13,782 nt of DNA. It comes from an uncultured Clostridia bacterium. Lineage in GTDB: Bacteria; Bacillota; Clostridia; Lachnospirales; Anaerotignaceae. Location of the stretch: positions 1-13,782 of the forward strand of contig CALASU010000144.1 in assembly GCA_937888765.1 (NCBI GenBank). Direction: 5' to 3'. The translations under genes were made by a program, and so were the position numbers. Below the pieces are notes generated by a model. The model had not been told where the DNA came from. It did no database searches and saw only the letters and a program-made list of their open reading frames with translations. Shown one piece after another: positions 5,892 through 13,276 of this stretch (position 1 is the stretch's first letter; the number at the start of each line of letters is the position of its first letter).

Positions 5892-5902
5892 TTTAAGGGA
5901 AA
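5892..5902 (+). promoter_or_regulatory. Extra TTTAAGGGAAA half-site before the relaxase gene
   Basis: TTTAAGGGAAA repeats the fic operator half-site exactly, 28 bases before the relaxase ATG. With the terminator arm copy at 5873-5881 it gives two tandem copies about 20 bases apart, mirroring the two tandem copies at 4757 and 4776. An inverse ATCCCTTA lies at 5831-5838. Confidence 0.5.
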
Positions 5903-5929
5903 GAATGTATTTATGAGGAGTGTTCAGAT

Positions 5930-7327
5930 ATGGCGTACAGCAAAATCAAACCAATTCGGACAAGATTGGACAGATGTGTTGATTATGTGATCGATACTGA
6001 AAAGACAGCTCTTACGGTGGCGATGGATTATATTGAAAATTCTGACAAAACTGAGCAATGCCTTTATGTCAGCACTTATAACTGTGGCAGGGAAACGGCA
6101 GTTACAGATATGCTGGCAACAAAGCGGAGGTGGGGCAAACAGGATAGGAAAAAGGCTGTCCTTGGATACCACCTGATCGTATCCTATGCGCCGGGCGAGG
6201 TGACAGCAGAAGAAGCCCATGCCTATGGGCAGAAGCTGGTACAAAGATTATTTGCTGATAAATATGAAGTTGTGGTAACGACCCATACGGATAGAGAGAA
6301 TTTGCATAATCATATTGTGTTCAATTCGGTGTCTTTTATAGATGGCAAGATGTATCGTAATAATTTCAAAGATTATTTTGGTGATATTCGAGGTATATCC
6401 GATACCATTTGCAAGGAAAATGGTTTATCTGTAATTGAACCGAAAGAACATGGAAAACACTATGCCGAATGGCAGGCGGAGCAAAATGGAAAAACCACGA
6501 TCAGAAGCATGATCCGCAAAGATGTGGATGCAGCCATTGAAAAATCTTTTAACTACCGCAGTTTTCTGGATGCCATGAGAGCCAGTGGCTATATCGTGAA
6601 ATATAGCGAGAATGTAAAACACACATCTGTCAAGCCGAAAGGCGGTCAACGATACATTCGCTTATCATCGCTGGGAAAAGGATATACAGAAGCCGATATT
6701 CAGGAACGATTACGAAAGAAACGAACGTATGATGATTTTCGTTTTCATAGTAAAAAACGTAAAAATCATAACAAAATTCGCTTGACATGCAGTTTTCAGA
6801 AAAGCAGAAAGATCACAGGGATTAGAGCTTTATACTGGAAGTATCTATATCTTCTGGGCAAGGCAAAGAAAAAGGCAGGCAGAAGAAAAGTCAGTCCTTA
6901 TCTGTATGATGATGTGATTCGCTTTGAAAAATATGTAAAACAGAATAAATTTCTTACCGAAAACAGAATAGATACTACAGAGGACATCGAGAAATTGATG
7001 TCTTTTTTTCATGGGGAAATATCCAGACTTCAGGAAGAAAGAAAAACGATTGGAAAGGGGGTGAGGCTTAGGGGAGAAAATGTAAAGAACGATACAGCAT
7101 ATCAGCAGTGCAATGAAGAATTGAAAATCTATCGGTGTAGGCTGCGGATGTGTGAGAACATTCTGGAAACAGAAGGGAGGATACGAACGAATCTACAGAC
7201 ATTAAAAGAATTGGAACGAAAGGAGGGAAAAGAACATGAGCCAAGGGAGCGAAGCAGCAGAACAAATGACAAAGGAAACTCTGCGGATCAGCGAAACAAT
7301 AGCAAAACTGGCGGGAACAGGGGCTAA
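5930..7327 (+). CDS. mobA: MOBP-type relaxase
   Basis: 465 residues. The N-terminal 200 residues are a relaxase/mobilization nuclease domain: a VDYVIDTEKT segment with candidate catalytic Tyr19, then GYHLIVSYAPGEVT, and the metal-binding motif H119-x-D121...H126-x-H128 in THTDRENLHNHIVFNSV. The remainder is Lys/Arg-rich with coiled-coil character. It would nick oriT, stay attached to the 5' end and pilot the strand to a coupling protein. The ATG has a GAGGAG site at 5915-5920. The end overlaps the PcfB gene by 92 bases in another frame, so the two are co-translated. The domain appears intact. Upstream fic and its terminator separate it from mobC, so it needs readthrough or an unrecognised promoter in 5831-5929. 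Confidence 0.9.
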   Translation: MAYSKIKPIRTRLDRCVDYVIDTEKTALTVAMDYIENSDKTEQCLYVSTYNCGRETAVTDMLATKRRWGKQDRKKAVLGYHLIVSYAPGEVTAEEAHAYGQKLVQRLFADKYEVVVTTHTDRENLHNHIVFNSVSFIDGKMYRNNFKDYFGDIRGISDTICKENGLSVIEPKEHGKHYAEWQAEQNGKTTIRSMIRKDVDAAIEKSFNYRSFLDAMRASGYIVKYSENVKHTSVKPKGGQRYIRLSSLGKGYTEADIQERLRKKRTYDDFRFHSKKRKNHNKIRLTCSFQKSRKITGIRALYWKYLYLLGKAKKKAGRRKVSPYLYDDVIRFEKYVKQNKFLTENRIDTTEDIEKLMSFFHGEISRLQEERKTIGKGVRLRGENVKNDTAYQQCNEELKIYRCRLRMCENILETEGRIRTNLQTLKELERKEGKEHEPRERSSRTNDKGNSADQRNNSKTGGNRG

Positions 7328-7778
7328 AAACCTTACGGTGTTTTTGGCGGCAGTTATGAAGGATAATGTGAAGATCAAAGGGAAAACGAATCTGAACACC
7401 CTTTTGAAAGAAGGTAAGGAACTGAAGGTATTTCCGATTCAGGAAGAATACCTGCATCAGTTTTCCAAAGAAGCGAAGAAATACGGCATCCTTTATACGG
7501 TTATCAAGGATACCAAAGCAGACCCACTCACATTCGACATCCTTGCCAGAGCAGAGGATGTGTCAAAGATCAACAGGGTATTTGAACTCATTGAATATCC
7601 AATTCCCGGCAGGGAGGACGAAAAAAAGATGAGAAACCATTATCAACAAGAGAGCAGATCAAGCGTGCGAGAGATTGGCTGGAATACAGACAAAGTGAAT
7701 ACGACTGATCGTAAATCTGTGATAGGGGAGTTAAACAAAATCAAAAAAGCAAAGAATGTTTCAGAGAAAGAACGGTGA
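7236..7778 (+). CDS. PcfB/DUF3801 family protein
   Basis: 180 residues resembling the PcfB (DUF3801) family of Gram-positive conjugative elements. Recognisable parts are the N-terminal ETLRISETIAKLAGTGAKNLTVFLAAVMK helix, LNTLLKEGKELKVFPI, and the core FSKEAKKYGILYTVIKDTKADPLTFDILARAEDVSKINRVFE. In pCF10-type systems PcfB interacts with the VirD4-like coupling protein PcfC. The C-terminal 50 residues are charged and variable. The ATG has an AGGAGGG site at 7221-7227 and lies inside the relaxase gene. In Tn1549-like elements the next gene is the VirD4 coupling protein; here the next gene, 4 bases later, is an exported protein instead. It would need a coupling protein in trans. Confidence 0.82.
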   Translation: MSQGSEAAEQMTKETLRISETIAKLAGTGAKNLTVFLAAVMKDNVKIKGKTNLNTLLKEGKELKVFPIQEEYLHQFSKEAKKYGILYTVIKDTKADPLTFDILARAEDVSKINRVFELIEYPIPGREDEKKMRNHYQQESRSSVREIGWNTDKVNTTDRKSVIGELNKIKKAKNVSEKER

Positions 7779-7782
7779 TCAA

Positions 7783-8707
7783 ATGAAACGATTTTTATTT
7801 TGCATGGTATGTATGCTTTCTGTATCTGTAACAGCTTTTGGTGCCACTGCATATCCATCAAAGATAGAAACAGTGCAGAATGGCGGTAAAACGGAAATTC
7901 ATAAGGTGTATGAATTGGGAGCAGATGCAGCACCTTCTTCCATTCCGCAGGACAGTTTTGAACAGGATGGCAAAACTTATGTGTTACAGGATATTTTGAA
8001 AAATGAGATTCCTTCCTATGAAACGAGGGAGATCATCGAACCTGTGACCGTAGAAAGTGAAACAAATAAGATGGAGGATATTTTTCCATTGATTCCTGCT
8101 GCAAAAGAAGTTCTGACGGATGATGGCTTTTCCGGCACTTTGCAGCTGGATGTGTCTATGATCCAGATCGAAAGCAAAGGAACAGGTACAAGCAGTTATA
8201 CCATGAAAGCAATCAGAACATACCCGAACCTTGCGGGAGCAGATCTGCAGTATATTCCAAAAACAACAGAAGAAAATGGACATACCCTGCAGTTTGCATC
8301 TGTAGACTGGCAGAGTGATAACACAGCCAATGTTGATACCCATGCTATTACAGACAGATATACTGCTGTTGTGACCTATGAAGGCACAGGCACCCGCAGT
8401 TATAGCAAAGGCTATACGGTGACAGCAGAATATAGCGGTACTGTATCTAAAACTGCCACAGATACAGTACACAGCGATTTTCGCACAGGAAAATACTTTT
8501 CCCGTTGACCTGAATTTGATCTTGTTACCCCTATGTGGTGCAGGTGCAGCATTGGCAGTTCTGGCAGTAGTCCATTCCATGAAGAAAAAGAAAGGAGAGA
8601 GTGCGGATGAACAAAGCGAAAGTAATGAAATCAACGAAAGCGATTCTGCTGACAGCATCGATCCTGCTGATGACAACGACAACAATTACCCCGGTGTATG
8701 CTCTTGA
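7783..8707 (+). pseudogene. Exported, membrane-anchored protein, frameshifted
   Basis: The start is ATG 7783 with a GGTGAT site. A signal peptide MKRFLFCMVCMLSVSVTAFGA is followed by an extracellular region of about 200 residues rich in Thr/Ser beta-type sequence (GTGTSSYTMKAIRTYPNLAGADLQYIP, SYSKGYTVTAEYSGTVSKTATDTV). The frame ends at TGA 8506-8508, but a +1 frame from about 8465 reads YTAIFAQENTFPVDLNLILLPLCGAGAALAVLAVV then KKKK and an acidic tail to TGA 8705-8707. That is the expected membrane anchor and stop-transfer, so one small indel near 8462-8472 broke the gene. I do not recognise the family. The acidic tail overlaps the sortase start by about 100 bases. A sequencing error cannot be excluded. 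Confidence 0.75.
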
Positions 8708-9449
8708 TTCAGATTTGGCGTATTCCTTCCATAACTCTGAAACAGGAAACTTTGGTAAGGCAACTTCTATCGATCCGGTTACTATTGTGGAAGCAACGAA
8801 TACATATAACATCAATGTCAGCAAAGACAGTGCTTTTATCCCTCCTGCCTTTGGCTCTTATTCAGCGGATACAAAGGGTACAGGCGAACTTCTGACGCCG
8901 AATATTTCCGGTGTATCTCAGATGAGTATTGGTTCTGGCAGTATCAATGCTGTGACAAATACAGCGGTCAGTGGAGGAACAGTTGTGTATCCACCTTCCA
9001 GCGGTGTTTCCTCTCCCAATTACAATTATACAGAGAATAAATTTACTTTGCCCGATAGACTGTATTATTCTGATGGCAGTATTGGTAAATTGAAGATTGA
9101 TGAAATTGACCTGTCTGTAAAGGTTTATGAAACAGAAAGTCTGGAAAGTCTTGCGAAAGGTGCAGGACATTTTAAGTCTACTTCCTGCTGGGATGGAAAC
9201 ATCGGTCTGTGCGGTCATAACAGAGGTGTAACGAACCATTTTGGCAAAATCCATACACTGGACAAAGGCGATAAAATCAAATACACAACAAAACTGGGTA
9301 CAAGAACTTACAAGGTTGTTTCTGTGACTAAAATTGATGAAACAGATTTTTCCTATCTGCAGAGAAGCAGTGATAACAGAATCACACTCATTACCTGTGT
9401 TAATAACCAGCCGGCAAAGCGTTGGTGTGTACAGGCAGTAGAAGTGTGA
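8607..9449 (+). CDS. Secreted sortase
   Basis: 280 residues from ATG 8607. An N-terminal Lys-rich signal (residues 1-33, hydrophobic AILLTASILLMTTTTI, then PVYA) exports the protein. A Ser/Thr/Gly-rich spacer precedes the sortase fold, which starts near IGKLKIDEIDLSVKVYE. The catalytic triad is complete: His204 in GLCGHNRG, Cys264 in TLITCVNN (TLxTC signature) and Arg272 in AKRWCVQA, with 60 residues between His and Cys. It would cleave an LPXTG-like signal and join the protein to peptidoglycan or another pilin. The subclass is unclear (D- or B-like). An AGGAG site lies 9 bases before ATG 8607; the GTG at 8601 is too close to that site. The neighbouring Cna_B adhesin, whose C-terminus is lost, is the natural substrate. 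Confidence 0.88.
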   Translation: MNKAKVMKSTKAILLTASILLMTTTTITPVYALDSDLAYSFHNSETGNFGKATSIDPVTIVEATNTYNINVSKDSAFIPPAFGSYSADTKGTGELLTPNISGVSQMSIGSGSINAVTNTAVSGGTVVYPPSSGVSSPNYNYTENKFTLPDRLYYSDGSIGKLKIDEIDLSVKVYETESLESLAKGAGHFKSTSCWDGNIGLCGHNRGVTNHFGKIHTLDKGDKIKYTTKLGTRTYKVVSVTKIDETDFSYLQRSSDNRITLITCVNNQPAKRWCVQAVEV

Positions 9450-9517
9450 TTTTTTGCGTGAATCAGAAACTTCTAGGATAATAAAGAAAAAAGGAATGAA
9501 GAAAGGAAGTGTGATCC

Positions 9518-10741
9518 ATGAAAAAATTAACAACGATGCTGATGACTGGTGTTTTAGCTGTCGGCGGTGCTGTAACAGCCTATGCGGATACGGAATATAA
9601 AACTGTAACATTGCATGATGCAAAGGTACGGTTCAATGACGGAGAAGTCCAGAATATCCAGTGCTATAACATTGAAGGATATAACTTTGTAAGAGCAAGA
9701 GATATTACGAATGAACTGGGTGTGGCAGTATATGCCATCCAGAATGGTACTGCTGGCGTCATGGTAGACCCTCACAACAGACCTACATCTACAGCAGAAG
9801 CGGAAGAGCTGACACAGCAGTCTGCCAAAGTTAAAGTAGAAAAAGGAGAACTGATATATGATGGCTCTGTCAGTGAAGCAGAATGTTTCCTGCTGAATGG
9901 CAGGTATTACTTCAAACTGGCGGACTTTGCGGATGCCAGTATATATGCGAAGGAAGGTACTCTGGAACTGGTGAATATCGAAGCGAAAGCAGGCATTGTA
10001 ACGCAACCATTTATGCCGACATTTTATGGCATTGAAATCGGTTGGGATGAGGAAGAAAAAGTCATTGATGTGACATATACGATGATCGATTTGCAGAAAA
10101 TGTTTGATGATATTCGTGGTGGAAAGGTACTGGAAGTAGAAAAAATGGACAGCGGAGAAATGGAAAATGTGGCAAAGACTGATATTTTTACAGTGCAGGC
10201 TCCTTTAACATTAGCCCCCAAAGAAGGTGAAATCCTGGCGAACATCCTGAACGATGAAAATAAAGCAGCTTATCTGGATGATGCTATGACAAAGCCGAAT
10301 ACAGAGAATTATACAAAGGCGTATTCTTATCTGGATTCTGGTATGATCGGACAGTGTACCTGGTATGCCAGAGGACGTATGATGGAAACTGTCGGGGAAC
10401 GTATCAGACTGAATCCATTTCCCGGCAGCGGCGTGAATAACTAGGTGAAGAAAGCGCAGAGCGATGACTGCCCTGATGTAGATGGTGTAACAGACCCTTA
10501 TGCAATTCAGCCGAGAAGTATTGTTACTTGGGATGGACATGCTGCATTTGTGGAATGGGTAGACTATGATAGTGAAGGTAATCCTGTGAAAGTATACTTC
10601 ACAGAAGCCAACGCAAACCATAGAAGCACCAATAGAGTGACTGATGCATATTATACTGATTTCGATGCAACAGTTAAGGTCTGGGACTTCGATAAATTTA
10701 TCAATAGAGGAGAATTTATCGGCTATGTTGTGGCAAAGTAA
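9518..10741 (+). pseudogene. Stalk-domain/CHAP cell-wall hydrolase with amber in CHAP
   Basis: A signal peptide of about 22 residues ends at AYA. Two copper-amine-oxidase-N-like stalk modules follow (VRFNDGEVQNIQCYNIEGYNF..RDITNELG, and LIYDGSVSEAECFLLNGRYYFKLADFADA), then a CHAP amidase/peptidase domain. The CHAP nucleophile Cys280 is in MIGQCTWYARGRM. TAG at 10442-10444 (codon 309) follows GSGVNN; the same frame continues to TAA 10739-10741 and includes the catalytic His341 in WDGHAAFVEWVD. The stop therefore separates Cys from His and should abolish activity. In CHAP proteins this position is often Trp or Gln. The full form would be 407 residues and would loosen peptidoglycan for transfer or surface assembly. 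The start has an AAGGAAG site. Confidence 0.85.
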
Positions 10742-10824
10742 GTTGTTCAGAAGCATATCTTGATGGATTTGTAAATACTCTTTTTTACCGAAGTTTTGGA
10801 TGGGATATTGTATAGATTGGCAAA

Positions 10825-10854
10825 TTGACTTCTTATGCTAAAAATTGATAAAAT
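10825..10854 (+). promoter_or_regulatory. Promoter before the unknown gene at 10890
   Basis: TTGACT (10825-10830) and TAAAAT (10849-10854) are separated by 18 bases and match the SigA consensus at 5 of 6 positions each. The start would be near 10861, giving a leader of about 30 bases with a GAGGAG site. Confidence 0.55.
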
Positions 10855-10889
10855 AATAAAAGATTTTCGCATCGAGGAGAGAGATTGAT

Positions 10890-11279
10890 ATGAGTATTTT
10901 TTATGGTGAATTAGATAAAAAGGAACAGAAAGATATGATTTCTCTCTCTGGGGATAATGGGCAGAAAATTTGGATCAGTTCTCATAAATGGCTTTGTCCG
11001 CAGGAAATCATTTCCGAAGGAAGTGAAGTCCCTGATGCAATATTGCATCTTCTGAAAAAATGGTGAAAAGAAGTATATCAGATCCCTGAAAAGTATGAGA
11101 TGAAGCATCGTGTGGAGAAGGCATCTATGGAATTTATCTATGAAGATAATTTCTTTGAGTTACATCCTGGTTCTGTTGCGGCATCTCATGAAGTGTTTCA
11201 TCTGATTGCAGACAAAATCAAGAATGATTTGAAACATTTGGGTTGTCCTTATACCAAATATAATTGGGAAATGGACTGA
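10890..11279 (+). pseudogene. Unknown cytoplasmic protein with internal TGA
   Basis: The frame from ATG 10890 (ribosome site GAGGAG at 10874-10879) runs 58 codons to TGA at 11064-11066, then continues open in the same frame for 70 more codons to TGA 11277-11279. Conceptual product of about 129 residues, no signal or membrane segment, acidic and rich in Trp/His. Readable parts are NGQKIWISSHKWLCPQEIISEG, then after the stop MEFIYEDNFFELHPGSVAASHEVFHLIADKIK. The single-frame continuity, own promoter and terminator support a former gene rather than chance. I recognise no family. The stop follows TGG; the lost codon may have been CGA or TGG. Confidence 0.6.
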
Positions 11280-11304
11280 GTTTAACAAAATATAGTCAAT
11301 GAAG

Positions 11305-11332
11305 AAAAGCGGAAGATATATCCGCTTTTTTT
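11305..11332 (+). terminator. Intrinsic terminator after the unknown gene
   Basis: AAAAGCGGA (11305-11313) and TCCGCTTTT (11321-11329) form a 9-bp stem with loop AGATATA, and the 3' arm runs into TTTTTTT then G. It lies 26 bases after the stop and 37 bases before the Cna_B adhesin gene, so that gene needs readthrough or its own promoter, which I could not place. Confidence 0.85.
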
Positions 11333-11368
11333 GTTGCTTAAATTTAGAAAAAAGAAAGGAGAATAAAT

Positions 11369-13144
11369 ATGAAAAACACTTTGACAAAAAGAATATTTGG
11401 ATTAGGTCTTTCTGCGGTGATGTTGTTATCATCCGTTTCAGTGGCATCGGCAGATAATTATGGCATTTCAACTTATGGCACAGTATATCATGCTAATCAG
11501 AAGTTTGATATTGCCAATGCTAGCTGTAGAGAAGCCATTCTCAAATGCAACGGCAGTACGGATTATGATAATTTTGCACCTGCACAGGTGAGTTGGACAA
11601 ATCCTGCAAATGAAGCGTTAGATCAGGCGTATTGTATCAATCCTGCGTACCCTGGCTACGGGGATGTGGCAGATTATGGTATTGATATTGAACGTTTTGA
11701 TAATAGCTGTGTTGTAGATGCTGGCGGTTCTGGTGGATCTGGTAAAACGGCAGGCTCCGCATCTTCTGCCGGCAATACCATTGCGGCATTTCTGGAAGGT
11801 GCAGTGAACTATGGGTATCCTTCTGTTTCTGCGGAAACACTGTTGGGTGGCAGTGCAGCTGATTATGGCGTTAGCCAGAGCCAGTTAGAGTATGCAGCAT
11901 ATCTGGCGACTAAGATGGCGATTTGGTCTGGTATTCATAATAACTATGGTATCAATACTTGGAGTGAGAATACAGGAGCGACCCAGTATCCCCATGCATT
12001 GAGGGTAAAGGTACTAGCTGCAACAAAATCCATCTATAATGCGGCAGGTAGTTATACACCCCATGACGGTCAGAGTACGGTAACACTGACTGCAGGTACA
12101 CCTACATTGTCTGGTAGCAACTATGAAACGACATTTACGATTGCCAATACAGACAACAATGTAGATGGCTCTGATATGTATGTAGAAATGGCTGCAGGCG
12201 GTACATTTATGAATGGACTGACGATCTGTAATGAGAATGGTAAGGAGTACCCAACAACCAAAACATCCGGCGGTACAGAGCGTTATATCCTGCCTGATGG
12301 TACAACTGAGTTTAAGGCAGTTCTGGCAGACCCTGGTGACGCAGGTGCATCTGTAGAACTGAGATTGTACGTACAGCAGAAATCTAAGATTCTGCTGTAT
12401 GGCAGAAGCACATCCGTAGGGGCACAGAACTATGTGCTGGCTGGTAATTTCTATGATAACCCTACAGCATCTTTTGTGATCGGTGATACAGGCGTTGTAG
12501 AAGACCCCGATGAACCAGTGACACCCAGCACACCCTCTGGCTCTGGCGATCTGGAAGTGATTAAACTGGATGCAAGGGACAATGCAACACCTTTATCCGG
12601 TGTGACTTTTGATTGCTATAACTCCAAAGGTCAATTGATTGACACAGGTACAACGAATAGCAGTGGTAAATGGATTCCCGAAATCCCCGGTTCCGGCACT
12701 TATACCATCATTGAACGAGATTCCGGAAATTCCTATCAGCTGACAGAACCAACTTCTCTGGTTATTACAGTACAGGACGATAAAAAAGCAACAGCCACTT
12801 TCCGTGATTACCCCAGCCAGACGGTGACGATGGAAAAAGAAGATGCCACTACAGGTAAACCTATCCCCGGCGTGGAATACGAAATCGTTCAGATTGACGG
12901 CGATGGAGCATGGAGGGCAACGGGTAAAACAGATAGTAACGGTAAAATTGCATGGGAAGATGTTCCTGATGGTACATATCTGGTGAGAGAAGTATCTACA
13001 GTTGAAGGATATATTTTGGATAGCACGCCTCAGTATGTAACAGTAAAAAATGGACAGGCCCCCAGTCTGAAATTCCTGAACAGTAAATTCTCTGGTCTGA
13101 CGATTATGAAAGTCGATAAACAGACAGGTGAGACTAACTATTAA
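11369..13144 (+). pseudogene. Thioester/Cna_B surface adhesin truncated by IS110-type element
   Basis: 591 codons remain. The signal peptide spans about residues 1-28 (ends VASA). Residues 40-225 resemble a thioester (TQXA) adhesin domain: QAYCINP with Cys89, and YLATKMAIW, where the usual Gln is Lys182. A beta-rich linker follows (about 235-385), then PSTPSGSG, then Cna_B repeat 1 (394-482; Lys399, Glu449, Asp480) and Cna_B repeat 2 (484-574; Lys490, Glu541, Asn571), which carry residues used in self-forming isopeptide bonds. A third repeat starts GLTIMKVDKQTGE and is cut off: only TNY then TAA follow, where IS110-type sequence begins. Further repeats, an LPXTG signal and the anchor are lost, so the protein cannot be attached to the wall. 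The ATG has an AAAGGAGA site. It would be the sortase substrate. Confidence 0.85.
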
Positions 13145-13225
13145 AAGTCAAGTCTAAAAATGAAATTTTTTGAAAGAATTACAAAAATATGTTTAGGGAA
13201 ATAAGAACCTTGAAAATCGCATGAC

Positions 13226-13251
13226 AAAAAGAGCATCTGAAACAGGTGCTC
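13226..13251 (-). terminator. Terminator of the IS110-type transposase
   Basis: Read on the minus strand, GAGCACCTG and CAGATGCTC form a 9-bp stem (one G:U) with a 3-base loop, followed directly by TTTTTG. It lies 26 bases past the transposase stop. On the plus strand the same stem has no T-run after it, so its direction fits the transposase transcript. It could also be part of a structured guide RNA in the non-coding end. Confidence 0.7.
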
Positions 13252-13276
13252 TAAAAGGAGATATTTACAGAAAAAT

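Noticed and set aside
7984..8685. Long minus-strand reading frame
   Set aside because: It lies opposite the exported-protein gene, has no ribosome site or family resemblance, and is Cys/Ile/Ser-rich as expected for an antisense shadow.
8516..8707. Independent small membrane protein from TTG 8516
   Set aside because: No ribosome site, and the frame continues the upstream exported protein after a small indel; treated as its 3' part.
8862..9623. Long minus-strand reading frame opposite the sortase
   Set aside because: Antisense of a clear sortase with catalytic motifs; composition is typical of a shadow frame.
2900..10444. Reassigned TAG (amber read as Gln) across the window
   Set aside because: Only two in-frame TAGs occur, the second probably replaces Trp rather than Gln, a TGA breaks another gene, and the IS5 transposase itself ends with TAG. 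Simple nonsense mutations explain this better.
10445..10741. Separate gene starting at GTG 10445
   Set aside because: No ribosome site precedes it, and its sequence is the second half of the CHAP domain in the same frame as the upstream gene.
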